Part shown: positions 20,813-35,800 of the stretch, piece by piece
How the letters are laid out: the number at the start of each line of letters is the position of its first letter
How positions within the stretch are numbered: the stretch's first letter is position 1
Assembly (NCBI GenBank): GCA_003116995.1
Contig: BDSL01000054.1
Span: 310,001 to 374,000 of the forward strand
DNA from: Yamagishiella unicocca
Lineage: Eukaryota; Chlorophyta; Chlorophyceae; Chlamydomonadales; Volvocaceae
Direction: 5' to 3'
Length of the DNA: 64,000 bases
Program-made: the position numbers and the translations under genes
Notes under the pieces: generated by a model
The model's database searches: none
The model's input: only the letters and a program-made list of their open reading frames with translations
What the model was told of the DNA's origin: nothing

Positions 20813-23800
20813 TCGACGTTACTGAACGTCGTCCCACGGGGCTTCGCACCTTTGCGTCGCCGTGACACTGGCCACTGGTAGAAGTCTCCTTGCTACTTAT
20901 CTATCGGTTGATGCCAGTACCTGGCTGTCTTCGTCTGTCGCTGTCGGCGGCTGTCGGTAGCGGGTTCATCCCGTCGTGCTGCTGTACGACCGCCCGCCAG
21001 CGGAGCTCTTCGCTCTGGTTTATCTTTGGCACTTCGCTCAAGTGGTAGTTATCACTACCACCAATAGGACTGGTGGTACGACAAGGTGCGCGAAATGCGC
21101 TAGTTGGGTTGGAGCATGCTCGCTCGCAGGCTGAAGCAAGGCTGAATTGGAGCATGCTCCCATTCGTATTTCTGACTCACCGGATACGTAGCTCCAGGAT
21201 ATTACCCGCATAAATGTCGGCGCTTTAAGGTCTTCCTGTCCAATACGCGTATCAAGCACAGGCGGAAATCGTCGGTCCATATACTAACTTCATTTGCTCG
21301 GTTATTTTTACTTAAGCTTATATAAACTTCAGCGAGCGAGAAAGGAGCTCATGGGCGTTTCTGTGCTTATGCCGAGACGCAGGAAGGATACGGGCTGTCC
21401 GCCGAGGTAGCCTTAACTAATAAGTAAGTATCTACCAGCGGCCACGCATGCGTAGACATGGAAACCCGTGCGTACGCTTGACACGCACGCTGAGCTTTTT
21501 CATATCTAGCCCACAACAGTGCTCCTCTTCGCTCGTCTTGATTGAACGGTTTGTGGGAAGGGCCTTGCTTGCGTCTGTAAATGCCAATGCCAATGGATCC
21601 ACATTACGCATCCTTATGAGAGTGTCCGCGGGCGAGCATTTCTATGAAGATTCTACGGTTCCTTGAAAGTAGGCAGTTTATGAAGACCTCCGATTCAACA
21701 CTGCATGCATCATAAGCGAAAACTGTTATTTCGCCTTGTTCGCTCGTACGAAAATCAGGACGTGAGACAGACCAGCATTCACTTTGATATGTATCTTTCT
21801 TATAATATTGAAGGGTTCAAGGGTATTTAAGGGTGCTTAGGGGTATTTAAGAGCCTATTTCCACTTGATTTTATTTAAGAGATTTAACAATTTTAAATCG
21901 AGCTAAATAATTGCAAAACCGTAGTGCATTTCCGGGTGTGGGATTGTAGATTTTAGTTAAGGCGCCGACGCGCACGAGCATCTTCGGGACGTGCGTATAA
22001 ACCGACTCGTTTCTTCGCAAGCTTTATAGGTTTGGGTACAGCAATCACCACAGATGCCAAATAATACTACTCGCCGCCGCTTCCTGGCGGCGGTGGCTGC
22101 CAGTAAGCAACTCGACCGGCCACCCGTCGGTCATGCATGGCCGTGTTCACGTGTTCCCAAGAATGACCGGCTAGCCGGTCATGGCCGTGTTCCCGCCTTA
22201 CGTCCCCACAGAATATTGCCAGAAATCACTCCAAGCTTACGGTACCCTTAGTATGACGGATAAGAACTATTCGATGTGTCCGGACAACTCGCAAGGGCGG
22301 GAGCACGGCCTAACAGGCTGGGAACACGGTCATGACACGCACCTTGTTCCCACCAATAACCCCCGTGTTCCCAACGATTTCCGGCCTAATATCATTCGCA
22401 TGGATGCCCGGTGCCCTTTAATCGGACGGATAAGAGCTATTCAATGTGTCCGGACAAGTCGCAAGGTAGGGGGGGAACACGGCCGAAAAGGCTGGGAACA
22501 GGGTCATGACCGTCATGACCGTGTGACACGCCACGCACATCCGCATCAGCATTAGTCTGGCTCACGGTGACATCCGTCAACTCCCTCAATAGTTCCAGCT
22601 CTCCGGCATGCTGGTTTTCGTTTTGGTGTCGCATGCGCACAAGGTGGACTGAACCAGTGGCGCCTTGGCGTAAGGCTACGCCAGGGTTGCGCAGCATGTT
22701 CACTGGCGGGAAATGGAGGTGCACAATCCCTCCCGCTAATTTGCCTAAAGAGTCATAAATATGTTGACAGGAAGGTTTTCGAAGCGCTCTGGTGAAAAGT
22801 GAGTATGTGGGCTATGTCAGCTCTAAAGTCCCGCTCGCAAAAAAAGTACTTCGGTTGGTCGGGACCAAGTACTATAATTTTCGCTCCACTTTCGGGGCAC
22901 TGATATTACCATTTTGTCTGAAATGTTGTTATGTCGAAATTGTTACTAAAACGCGGAACCGTACGTGCTATGTGGAGCACGGGCCAGCCTGAACTATTTG
23001 GCGCGAAGTCGGCTAAACTGCCTCTAAACATTCTACGTTTCCACTTGAGGATTTTGACCGAAATCGCGTTCTAAAACATAGGCTCTAAGGGTTTAAGCTT
23101 CCGCGGTTCGGTGATGCTGCGGCAGTGGGAGCAGCAGTATATAGACCTAAATCATTCCTTAAACCTCGAGTGAAAATAAGCTCATACCTCGACGTCGCCC
23201 CAAAAGTGTATGTAGTACAACTGCATGTGCGGTGAGGTATGGTTTTGAACTTCAATGTCGTCAAATAAAGACAGTAATATACTGAAGAAATATCATTACA
23301 CTTCGGATGCCTATGAACAAGGCTGCTATGAAGTTTCACTGTATGTGTCACCAGCAGGGCAAGCGCTGCAGGGGCAGCGAGCGAGCGAGCATCCAATCGC
23401 CGTGCGCTACTGCGTGGAACAGCTTCTATCTAAGAACCAACCCTCGGACTGTCGCCTGCATACGTAGTTGAACTATCAGGCAGGGGAGCCTTGAAAATGA
23501 TTGTCCGTAATAACGGTACATGAGGACACCTATCCACCACAACGTAAACCGCTGCATCTGCATGTTATATGCATGCTCCGATCCTGCTGCATGCTGGGCG
23601 GTCTGTTCATCATCAGCATGCTCCAGTAAGGAAACGATGCAACATTGCGTGACGGTACGCTCGGTACCGCCGCGTACCGGTATGCATGTGCAGGGCTGTC
23701 GTAACCATCGTAACATAATTGTCCTGCGGTCACTCTTCGCTATCCCCGAACTTTGACCTATAGGACTGCACTTGACTTACTGGAATAACTTTCCCGGTGC

Positions 23801-23837
23801 AGTGTACTTTATTTGCTTGGCTTTAAGTACAAGTAGT
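20813..23837. other. Gene-poor spacer upstream of gene 2
   Basis: Less GC-rich than the rest, with A/T-rich patches at 21780-21960 and 22850-23060. No exon could be supported. About 90 bases at 22257-22340 recur imperfectly at 22426-22508 (GACGGATAAGA, ATGTGTCCGGACAA, AACACGGCC...GGCTGGGAACA). CCGGTCATG...GGCCGTGTTC occurs twice at 22127-22195. The promoter of gene 2 presumably lies at its right end. Confidence 0.4.
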
Positions 23838-26800
23838 ATGCCTCCGCGGATCGGTGGTGCTGCGGCAGTAGTGGTTACAATTACATGTTCATGGCTCCTC
23901 TTTTTTGCACATGTACTAGCCGAGAATGGTACTTTAATACAGATTTCCACCAGCACAGTGGAAGTTTCCAGCGGTCGGGAGTTGGCGCTCGCATTTGCAG
24001 GCCCCAACATTTCAAAAGCAGTACTCACTGGGGATATCAACATGGATGAGAGTGACTGGGATGGGTTGCAGACGCCGCTTCAGCTAAATCATAACTTTCA
24101 GGTCGTAGGTCGCGCGGGCAGCAGTGGCTCCAATGGTTTGGCGACTGCCGGTACTATCCTTGACTTCGCTTTTATTTCAAATAAAGTAAGTATGGGCCCA
24201 GCTGATACGTTGACTGCGGCACGCATGCGTTGTTGTCACATTTCCCGCTGTTTCGTGGGGGGTGCGTGGGCGTTTCGTTTTGTGGTGCCTGGCGGCGACC
24301 GTGGAGTCCGCGGTTGGCTATGCTGTCGCTTCTTGACTGCTGTTTGGGCAGGGTGGCGTCTCTGTGCCTGCCTTTCGAGGCTTTCTATGCCCTTCGAGGT
24401 GTCTGCTGGATGGTTCCTATTCAGCCCCGGCGCTCCTATGGTAAGGCCACGGACACGGGCCCCTCTTCTTGTCCTGGGTTCACCCGGGCTTGTGGACACT
24501 GCAACATCTTATTAGAGTGACGAATTCAGCGCTGGGATGTGGAACGTACGCCAGGTGCGCGTGTACACTGGTGGTGCGTGGTAGCGTGTACAACAGCGGT
24601 GGTAGCATGTACACTGGTGGAGGTAGCGTGTACAACAGCGGTGGTAGCATGTACGCCGGTGGCGGTAGCAGCGTGTAAGCCAGCGGTGCGTGGTAGCGTG
24701 TGCACCAGCGATGGTAGCGTGTACGCCGGTGGTGGTAGCGTGTACACCGGCGGTGGTAGCATGTACACCAGTGGTGGTAGCGTGTACGCCGGCGATGGTA
24801 GCATGTACACCAGCGGTGGTAGCATGTACACCAGATAGAGTATGCTGGTGATGGTAGCGTGTACGCCGGCGGTGGTAGCGTGTACACCAGTAGATAGTGG
24901 TAGCGTGTATATATGCTGGTGCGTGATGGTACAGTAGATTGTACATACAGTGGCGGTTACGAGGTGCGGCGGACACACGCTCGCTTTGGGTTGGATGCAT
25001 GGTAGTTAGTTAGTTGCCGCGTGCATGTGCGTGTTTCCATGTGCGTGTTTTCCGTATCATGCATCTCGGTCAACGTGAAGATAGAACGGGGTTCTTCTTG
25101 CCATGTCCAGCCCTTCAACCTTGTGCCCCCTTAGCTTCCACACACACGATCCGTCCCACATACAGTTTCCCATCTCGAAGTGAGGACCTACCCACGACTC
25201 TTACTTCCCCTCCTGTACGTCCCACATACACGCGACAAAACCTGTCTATATCCTCAGGTTCAGCTGGCCGACGGCGTGACCCTGGAGATCAGTCGGCTCG
25301 TGGTCACGCGGTATCGCATCGGCAACCACAACCAAGCACCTGGTACGTAGAGTGGTGCAGGAGGTAGGAAGTAAGCTAGATAGGCGGGGCGCACGTACTT
25401 CAACTAACATCAAGGCCTTAACACACGTAATTCTGGGATCCCACACATGGAAGGGGACGCTGGGCGACAAACGCCTCGATCGACACAGGAGTCGCCGTGC
25501 TTATTACATGACTCATCATCATCAGCTATCTAGCGGCGGGAGCCCACCCAGCTGCTGCGAGCTGCCCACCGCCGGCGGCGGCGGGAGCTTCTCACCTACC
25601 GCGCGATTCGATAGCAAACGTACAACAGCCGCCGGCGCGAGCAAATCCTCAGCAGCCTCGGCCTTCAGGACGGATCGATCTGGTTGATCGGCGGGTCCAG
25701 CCACTCGGTCTATTGTTTGGGGCGGGGGATCGGTTTGGCTGCCTTGAGGTAACATACTTGATGCATGCCCCACTTAGCATACATATGCGCATATGCATGC
25801 GCATATGCATGCCTTCATTCTTTATTCATTTCGTGCGAGTGTGGATCCGCAACCTTCATCCCCCTTGCTTGCCGGCGGCCAGACCCGAATACGAACCCAA
25901 CTAGCTAGTGGCTATAGCCACCGGACGCCCAGGACGGATCCAGTAACCGCTGACGTCAGCTCTACGTAAGCAAGCTTACTTGCTTGCGTCTTGTGCTGCC
26001 CTCGCTCCATTTGGCCAGCAGGCTTGGACCTCCTGGTGCCCAGCGCTCCAGGCACCATGTCGATACTCCGCATCGCGGACTGCGTCGTCGTGCACCGTAA
26101 GTCCGTTTGTGAGGCGAAGTGGCAGCAGGCGCTTACTTGGGAGCGGTCGTTTGGGCTGGTCGTGTCGATTGCATGGATGGGTATATATGTACCCAATCAC
26201 GGTGAAGACCGACAGAGCTCGCCTACGTCGCTCGCCTTGATTGGGTCGGGTTGCTTAGGCGGCTGCTGGGCGGCTCAGATGAGCCACGTCCGTCACCGCG
26301 CACTCGCCCTTTTCCACGCCCGGAACACTCCGAGCCTTGGGTCGGGTTGCTTAGGCGGCTGCTGGGCGGCTCAGATGAGCCACGTCCGTCACCGCGCACT
26401 CGCCCTTTTCCACGCCCGGAACACTCCGATCTCACCAACCCCCCCTACATGCCCAGCCTTTCGGTTTCTCCAGCTCCTATCTCGGGTCAGTCCCTCTCTC
26501 CTGCCCTTGCTATGTACGTGTGCTCCGACCCACAGGGGCATGCTACCCCGTGGCGATCCAAATGCAGGTGGGTGTGCGTGCGTTGGCCGTTGGTAGTTAC
26601 GGTTTCATTATTTGTTCATGTTGTTGCTGTACGTGCGCTCGGAGCAGGTCGGTGGGGCGAGGGCTGACTAATTGCTAGCCGACTCGTGGCCTTGCCTACA
26701 TCAGCTGCTGACCGGCGTTCGGTTGAGCAGGCGCCGCAGTAGTGCACTTGATTGATACACTGCTGGATCGCGAGGGTAGGGCTCCCAGCACAACACGTAC

Positions 26801-29800
26801 AGTAGCAAACGGTTAATTATTATCTAGCCAATAAGGTAGGGTCGGTCGGACGACCAGCACGCGTTCATGTATCATCACTACTACTTACAATGTGTCCGTG
26901 TAGGATATGCCGTGCGGGCCACAAGCGCAAGCGAGTAGCTAATTCATTTCATGCTCATTAAGTGCATGGATCTTCAGCCCTGTACATAAAAGTAGCCGAA
27001 GAAGCGGGCGCGCGATGATAGAAGTCAAAGGCGGGTGGCGGAGGGGGTCGCGGGCCGGAACAAGCGGAAGTAGGGGGCGGCCGCTGGCGGGAGCAAGAAG
27101 CTGAAGACACACTATGGAGGCAAGCAAAACGAAACCAAAGTGATGGGATGAGACCTGACCCCGTCTTCCCTCCCCCCCCTGCTACGCAGTCCATGGGCAT
27201 ATTCCCCCGGCCGGCCCTCATCCCCGGCAACCAGAGCGGCAACGCTATGCCGCCCCAGCTCGCCAGCTGCACGAACAGTACCGCCGCGCGCCCCCTGGAG
27301 CAGTGCTGGGCGCATCGCGGCTTGTACGGCGACTTTGCTGTTGCTGGAGCGGAGACGGACAAGTACGGCAAGGTCAACCCCAGCAACATCATCGTCCACC
27401 TGCTGCGGGTAGGTTGGTTAATAATTGCGGTTGCTATATATGGCCCAAGCGAGCTCGAGCTCGCACGAATGCTCACCCCAGCCAGCCGTGTAAGGTATGC
27501 TCCGAAACCCTCCCAAACCCTCCGCCAGGACATATACTTGTGTGAGCTCCTGATGACTGACGAGTGCATCAAGCAGAAGGGCGCCCTGGGCTGCGCCTTC
27601 TACACCTTCGCCAACCTCATCCCAGCTGCACCCGCCCTGGTCTCGAGCAACTCGACGAGCACGAGCGGTCCGGCGACGGCGGGCGCACCCCTCCCTGATG
27701 CATCACCCGATGGCGACGGTGGCGGCGGTGGCAGCAGCGACACGCTGGCGATTGCGCTTGGGGTCTCGCTGGGCGGTGAGTGATGACTGGTTGCGGCACA
27801 GGCCTTGATGTGCGTCTTGGAAGAGGAAACGTTAGGACAGACTGCCGCATCCGTGAGGCAGTTTTGCAGCGGCCCCGGCGCTTGGAGCCTCGCTGGGCGG
27901 TGAGCTGAAGTTAGTTACGGCTATATATACGGCCATGCGTACCGCCGACGTGCTGTAATGTGGAAGGCGCCCCACGCACCGCCGCTTGCAGCAACAGCGA
28001 GCAGGAGCAACCTCGCGCTGACTGGGGCATGCACGGTGTCACATTCAACGCCGCGTGTGTTCGCCCCGTACATTCCTTGCTTGCTGGAGCGTGAGAAGTG
28101 TGTGTGTATGCGGCCGTACATGGCCCCTCGTACTTTTAGTAGCCTGCCAACGTAGTCGATTGCCATTCGTAATGGCTTCATTCATGCGCCACCCCATACA
28201 TCCGCACAGTAAGCGGACATACAGTAAGTACAATGTGTGCTTCCGACCTGTGATGACGACGGTGGCGGTAGCTGGAGTAGTGCGTCGCTGCCTGTGCTCC
28301 GTCGTTCGCTCATGACGGGAAGGTGCTAGCTGATTACCACGCGCACGGCCATGTATAACCACGCGCTCCCGGCCATGTATTATCAAGCGCGTGTACGTAT
28401 ATGTGTACGTACATGTATGCATGGGGCATGTGGTTATGGCGGTCCTCTACGTACCCGACCACGAGGACACCTCCATCGATGGAGGTGTCCTCCATCGATC
28501 CGTATAACAACACGCCAGCCAGGGTTTGTCGGCGTATGCATCCACCCTATATATCCTTATAAGTATTATTATCACGTGCCGCCGTACATACGCACAGCAG
28601 ATGCACATGCTCATGCAGTATCACTTGCGGCGTCGATCCGTTTCTTTCGTTCCCTGCGCGCGCGGGCTGTCCCGCCTTGTCGCCGGCTCTCTCTCCTTAT
28701 TATGTTCCATCTATCTGTGAGTTCCCTTCGGTTCGTCTCCCATGGACCGTCCGATTTCCCCATCCACCCGCAGGCGCTGCTTTGCTGTGTGTGGTTGTTG
28801 GCGTGTCAGCCGCCGTCATAAAGTGGAGAAGGCGTCTTCGCAGGGAGGAGAGCTTAAAAGGCGCGCTGGCCTCGTCTGCTCCGGTCATCATGAACGAGGG
28901 ATATACCTACCCAGTTAGGGAGGGCGGCAGCTCCACCAGCAAGCAGCCGAGGTCAGTTGGCTGCTGCTGCGTCGTTACGTATCGTCCGAGGTATCTGCCC
29001 GCCCAGTCGCGCGTCCCTAGCTAGGATAACTATTTAAGCCTCAACTACCGGTACGACGGCGGGAGCGCTCGCTCGGATTCGCCGAAGCATGCAGGCACTC
29101 ACGCACCCGTCGATCGTTACCTCGCTCCTTTCTCCTTACTCAGCAGTCCGGGCGCTCGGGAGCGGCTCCAAACGACACAGGATCGGGAGGTGGTGCGCTG
29201 AAAAAGGCGTGCGGTGCTACCGTCGGTGTCCGTTGATTGTTAATCAGGCGTTGGACTCTACCTCGATAGTTCGGAAGTCCCGCCGATTCCAAGCCACCTT
29301 CATGCTAGCTGCGTTCCCCATTACCAGATCTACGTACTGCAATGATCATGTGCCAATCACATGCACATCCCTGGCAATAACCTTCTGGCGATTGTAGATC
29401 CCTGGAGACCCAGCCATACATGGGTCGTTCATTATAGTAATAACCCACCGCCGTCGGTATCCGTCCACGTACGGGCTTGCCGCGTTCGTTGGCCAGCTGC
29501 TATGTGCTGGACGAAGTTTGCGGGGGACACTTTGCTTGCTCGTTTCACAAGCAACATCCGAAGCCTTCTTAATAACAATAATAATAAGGTTACGCTGGCG
29601 CTAGGCCTTGCGTGTGTTACGGGGGCGGGGCGGTGAGGGTGTCAGTACACCCTATACGCTCGCGCCACCGGAAGCCTTCTTATACAATGCCCTTTTTGCT
29701 TTCCCTGCCTTGTTCACGCGGTACGCTGCAAGTCGTCGCTCGTAACAAAAATATGTACACACTACTCGCTCGCTGCAAATGACTTGCCCAAATCCAGCTA

Positions 29801-32800
29801 CTTGCTGCGGCACCTACCGCTTCGCATCCTGCGCCACCAATCCCTGCCAATGATTGATGATGTTCCGTGTGTGTACGTACGGCACCACGTATGCACGCGC
29901 AGGGCGTACAGCAGCTGCTTTGCGGTGTACGCCCCAGCAGGCTCGGTTCCGGCTGCCGCCGCCGGCTCCACCGACACTTCCGCAATACCCAGCGCGGACT
30001 ATGCAGTCGATGCGGGCGAAGGGGTGGGTGACGTTTTGGAGCGCACCGCCCAGCAGTTCGCAGCCCAGCTCGCCGGCGCCTGCGCTGCTGGCTGTCCGAA
30101 TAATGGTGTCCTCGTCGCGGGCAGCGTGGCACAATATGCAGTTATTAGCCCAACCAATGGCGACTGCCGCACGACTAGCAACACCCAATACCCGCTGGAG
30201 GCAGACCGGCCCGCGGGCCTTCGACCTCTAGGTAGGTACGACGGCGGCGGCTGCACACCTATCAAGAGGAGTGCGCGCTCGCTTACTCAGACGATTGCTG
30301 CGTGCGTAGCTAGCCTGTGTTTGCTTTGTCATGCGCGCGGCTCATGTGCCACCTACCCACGTACATCGCTCAAGTAATAAGGTAAACGCCCATATAATGG
30401 TGCTTGGTTCGTACGTAGTCACGTCGTCATGAGTCACCATTCGCTCATTTACTTTGCACGCATATCGGCACTTCGGTGCCGCTCCTGATCCACCGCATCC
30501 ATACAGTCTCTCTAATGCGTCGCTTACGTACCCTTCATGCATTGCAGACTCGTTCAGAAGAGAGGTGGTGGCGGACCCGCTGGTGGTGGTGACGCCGCTG
30601 ACTCCGCACCGGGCGGACGTAAACCTGCACCTGCAAGAACCCGAGGCGGCCGCCGCCGCAGCCGCCGCAGCCGCATCTACAAATAACCTCGCCATGCCCT
30701 CCGCCCCTCTCAGCGCAACCGCCGGCAGCAGCCAGTACGACAACGAGGTCAAGCTGCTGCCGGTCACCCTCGGCAAGGGATCCTTTGGGCGAGTGGTTGA
30801 AGGCACCTACCAGGGCGGCCGGGTGGCTGTGAAGCTGATGGCGGACACCATGGGGGCGGTCAGCAGCGAGGGGCTGGTGCGCAGCTTTGCGCAGGAGGTG
30901 GAGGTGCTAGCGCGCTGCCGCCACCCGCACGTGGTGCGGCTGCTGGCGGCGTGCATGCAGCCGCCGCGGCTGTGCCTGGTGATGGAGCTGATGGACACCT
31001 CCCTGGAGGCGATGATACGGAGAGCACCCGACTACTTGCTGCCCATGCACGCGGTGAGTAGTGAGGATGTGTGGTCCTGCTGGTAGATAGGGTGAGGGGA
31101 AGCGAGGGATCTCGGGGGTTTATGAGAGGAAACCCGTGGCTGGGTCAGCATTGAACAGTAAACCGACTAGGAAACGTTTCGCACATACGGAGGGGGGCCT
31201 GCGGTGAGTGAGGTCTGTGCAGCGCGTGGGGTGAGAAAGAGCCATACCTACTGTTGTACTACGCCTTCACAAAAAGCTTGAAATAAATGAAAAAAGCCAC
31301 CCAGTAATGGTGCCCATCCAGCAGCAGGATACAACATCTACATGTATGTCCAGCGCGTCTGAACTCGTTACTTGGAGGGCGGCTTGAAACGGTTGTAGGG
31401 TTTTGTGTTTACAAATATGAGTTAGGGATGTGGCAGGAGCACCAGCCTCCGGCGAGTTGCACTAACTGGTCGTGTTCCACAGCGATAATGTGGCGTAGGC
31501 CTTAGCGATATGAGGTGAATTGGTACTGGTGGCGCGAGCGTATAGGGTGTACTGATGCCCTCACCGCCCCGCCCCCTTAACAACATGCCAGGCGTAGTGC
31601 CGGCGTAATGTAATAATAATAATAATTGTAGGGTTTTGTTGCTTGCATCGCGGTTCCTTGCGACCTGCGTCGCCTTGAGCTCTTGGTGTTACGTACCGGC
31701 CCATGTGTACGTGGGCCTCTATCTGCCGCGCTGCCCCCCTGCCCTAAATGGAACCCGGAAGCTATGAGTAAGCTGCCTGCCCCCCTGCCCCCCCACTCGC
31801 CCACAGGTCCTGGGTATCGCCCTGGACGTGGCCCGGGGGCTGGAGTACCTGCACCCCACCATCGTGCACCGGGACCTCAAGGTGAGGCCAGGGAAGCGGA
31901 GGGGGGGTAGGTGAGGTGGAGGGGTGCGGCTGCAGGGAGGGAAGCCAGCCCGCCGGTGCGCCTACCTGACCGGCTGCTGTCTGATTGCGCTGCCGCTCCT
32001 CTCGCCCCCTCGACCCTCACTGCAACCTCCCCATACCCCGGACCACATACAGCCCGCCAACGTGCTGGTCAACGACCCGCTGGGTCCGCGCCAGGTGGCC
32101 AAGCTGTCGGTGGGTGCGGCGCGAGCGAGGGACGGATGGCTAGCGGGGTGGGGGTACACATCTGGTAGGTACGTATGGCAATTATTCGTTTCTGCGTTCT
32201 GAACGTAAGCTTCTTTCCGTTCTTGCTTAATACCCGGTAATGAGTTCCCGGTGTGCACGCACGCAATGATGCGGCGCAGCACGCAGGGCTGCTTTCCGAG
32301 GAATGAACAGCTAGCGCGGCGTCGCGCTGCACTGTCGCACTCACTTCGTCTGGATGCGACTTCTTTCTTTGATTGCCGCCATCCTTACTTGATCAGCGGC
32401 TGCTGGCTGTGGGTGCGCGTCCGAGCGGGTAGTTGCACGCAATGCATGCCGCCTAAACACCCCCGGCGGCCTACCTAGCTACCTCGCTCGCTCCTTACAT
32501 TCGTTCACCTCACTCGCGCGAAGTAAGCAATGTATCCTACTTATCTCCCGCCGCCTCCGTGCGTCTCGCTCAATATTTCTCCACCCACTTCGTGTTAAAA
32601 AAAAGGTTCCCCCCCTGGCCTCGCCGCTCAGGACTTCGGGCTGGCGCGACTGCGTAGCTCGGTGCTGGTGACCATGAACCCCGAGGCGGGCACGGTACGT
32701 ACGTAATGGGCGGGACTGCAGGGACTGTATCTAGCTATGTATGCATCTAGGTGCGCAACCTTACTTGGCTTTTTAGGCTAAGCTAACATTGACCGCAACC

Positions 32801-35800
32801 TCGCTGCCTGCTATGCCCCTTCCGCCCGTCGCGTGTGCGGACCCCTATCTACGTACCCACCTACGGTACCCAACTACGTTGCTGGCTTGCACTTCGCAGC
32901 CGCCGTACATGGCACCAGGTGAGCGCCTGCTGGAGTCGTCAGCGGGGGACGAGAGGAAGCTTCTGTCCGTCCCTGCTTACTTGTTTCCCTTCCGTTCCTT
33001 ATGCATGTAGTTCCTTTCTAGTACCGTCTTACCTCCTTAGCAGATCAGATTATATTAACAAGTAAGACAAAGATAGATCTCGGAAGCGCCCCCCCCCCCC
33101 CGCCCCCCCCCCGCCGCACCTCGCTACTCGCTCGCCAATCCTCTCCGCAGAGTGTTTCGATGCCACAAAACACTCGCTTTCCCACCACATGGACATGTAC
33201 TCGCTCGGTGAGTGGTCTGTCGGGAATGAATCCCCAACTTCTGGAATACAGTAGTACACTAGCCCGCGTTGTAGCTAGTTATTAGATCGACAGCAGTCTC
33301 ACATACGTACCCATCCGAGCTTACATACTGTGCGGTCGCGCTGGCCGCGCTCACATGCGTTAGTTCATTCATACAGCCGGACACCGTAGCGCGCAAAGTA
33401 AGGTGCGCTACTCTTGGTATCAGCAGGGTTCTAGGTTTCCATTATGGTATAAGGTTCCGTCATTATATATTGTAGGGATCCAACCTAGCTGCGTGCCATG
33501 TACACCTGGCGACTTGCGCGACACAGTCGTTGAATTGGAACACGTAAGCCGAGCCGCTCGTTATCTATGATGACCTGCGACCGACCTGCCTCCAATATTT
33601 GGTTGGCGGGGTCGCCTGACCGCGGATGCATGAATTCATGTCGCGGTACGCTACGGGTGCGCCTACATATACATAATGACCCTCCCTTCAGTAATGCCGC
33701 CTGCTGTGCGCGGTGCACTTCCTACCTATGGCAGTCCAAACGGAGTTACCCCGGGAATTACCTGCCGCAGTGAGGAAGCGGCAACCGAAAGTCGCCCGGG
33801 GTAACCCCTGCTTGGACTGCGTGCCATGGACACCCATACATCGCTCGCGGATCACCGCCCCGTTGGTTACATCATGCATTCCTAATCCTCACCCGCCGTG
33901 CGCCGTCCCGCTCCTCTACCTGCATCGCTGCTTCCAGGCACGATGCTTTGGGTGATGCTCGCCGGATGCGAGCCCTGGCGGGTGCGTGGGGTGCCTGCTG
34001 GGGTTCCTGCCTGCTGCTGGATGTCGTATTACACCATGCATAACTAGGACGGCTTGCAAGCGAATGGCAATTCACATAGTTTTATTTTATGATACAACAC
34101 TGGACGTACGAGGCGCACTATTATTGTTCCAGGCAAGTGCAGCATTGAATACTCTGTCTGTTGATCAGTACACCGCAGCACGTACGTAAGAGGCATGCGT
34201 GCTATGCGGGTGCATGTTCGGCTCGGTCTTGCAAGCACACCAGCTCGCCGCCGACGCTTACTTGTTTTGCGCACCCTTAGCAAGACCAATCAACCCATCC
34301 ACCAACCATCACCAACCACCACCAACCACCACGGCAGGGGGTCAACATGGTGCGACTCGCGTATCTGGTGACCCACGCCCATGTACGGCCGCCTCTGTGT
34401 TCGATTCCGTACGGCCGCCGCCACCCCAAGCTGCTCCGCCTCATCAAAGCGTGCTGGGAGGCGGACCCCAGGAGGCGGCCCGCGGCGGCGGAGGCGGCCA
34501 AGGAGCTGATGCTGGTGCGGGAGTGGATGCAGCTCCAGGAGCAGCAGCAGCAGGTATTATATACTGTACGTCCGAATGTGCGCGGTTCTGACGTCCAAAT
34601 AATAAAGTCGTCTATCTTGACATCGTACATGAATTGATCCGCGACCAGTCCGTTCCCAGCCATCCAGCAGCTCGCGGGAGACTGAGCTGCCTCGGCCATT
34701 GCCTGCTTGTTGGCGGTTCTCAGTTTAGGCAAGCGCGCACGGTATAAGACGTATGCACAACGGAGTACGCACGTAGACAGATAGGAGAGTGTGCACGTGG
34801 CGGCCTACCTCTGCGTGTTCACGCTAGCGTGGCACCCTCTTCCAGCAGCGAGCACAAGCGTGCGTGACGAAGAACGTCAGGGAGGTTACGTAACGATTTG
34901 CTGCTGGCGCAAAGAGAGTCCTGGGAAGGAATGACCCAGCGATTTGCGCTGCTGGTTCCGGAGCCCAGGACCCCAGGCGCGCCGGTTCTGGATCTAGTTA
35001 TCGGAGCCCACGGCAGTAGGATATGGTATGGCGTGCTGGTTCCGGAGCCCAGCCAGGGCCCCATGCGCTTTCAGTCGGACGCCCGTCGCTCACTCGCTCG
35101 CAGCAATGATGCCTCGCTCGTGTGATGCGCCACACGCTGTCCCGCCCGCCTCGCTCCCATCCTGCACGCACCCCTACCTGCCGGCAGCATCAGCACGCAG
35201 CTGCTCCGCCCCGACTTAATTCATGTTCGGCGCACGCCATGCAGCCACCCGATGTGCCTTTCTCGCTCCCTCACATTACTCCGTTCCCCGCCTGCTGTCC
35301 CGCTCCTTATTTGTTTCCCCTACCTCTTATCTCCCGCTACCGGTCTTGCACGAAGGCCGGCACCGGCCCCGAGCGCACCGGCGACGGCGACCTTTATCCT
35401 CCGCGGGATGACGGCAACAAGTTGTGGTCCAGAATGGCTGTCACCAACAACGCGCACCGGCAAGCGGTGACGGTGGAGGGCAGGAGGCGCGACGAGCCGC
35501 ACAACCGGCGGGTGGGGCAGCCCGCAGAGCGAGTGCTGCAGCCGGAGCCAGGAGCGGTGGCGGCAGCGACCTGCGATGAGTGGGCCAGCGGCGGCGGCGG
35601 CATCAGGGAGCCCGACTGCTGGGCACGCGCAGCTGCTGGGCTGCCGATGGCAGGCAGCTTGAGGCCGACAGCGGCGGCAGCAGCCGGTAGAACAATGAGG
35701 GGGCTGAACCGCAGCAGCAGCGCCGACTTCTTCTCTGTAAGCCAGCCGAGCGGCCACTGCTTTGGGAGGAGCGACAGCCAGCTCGGCGGCACGTTGCTGG

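Noticed and set aside
24480..25000. His/Tyr/Thr-rich minus-strand ORFs
   Set aside because: Produced by the 21-bp array in gene 2 intron 1.
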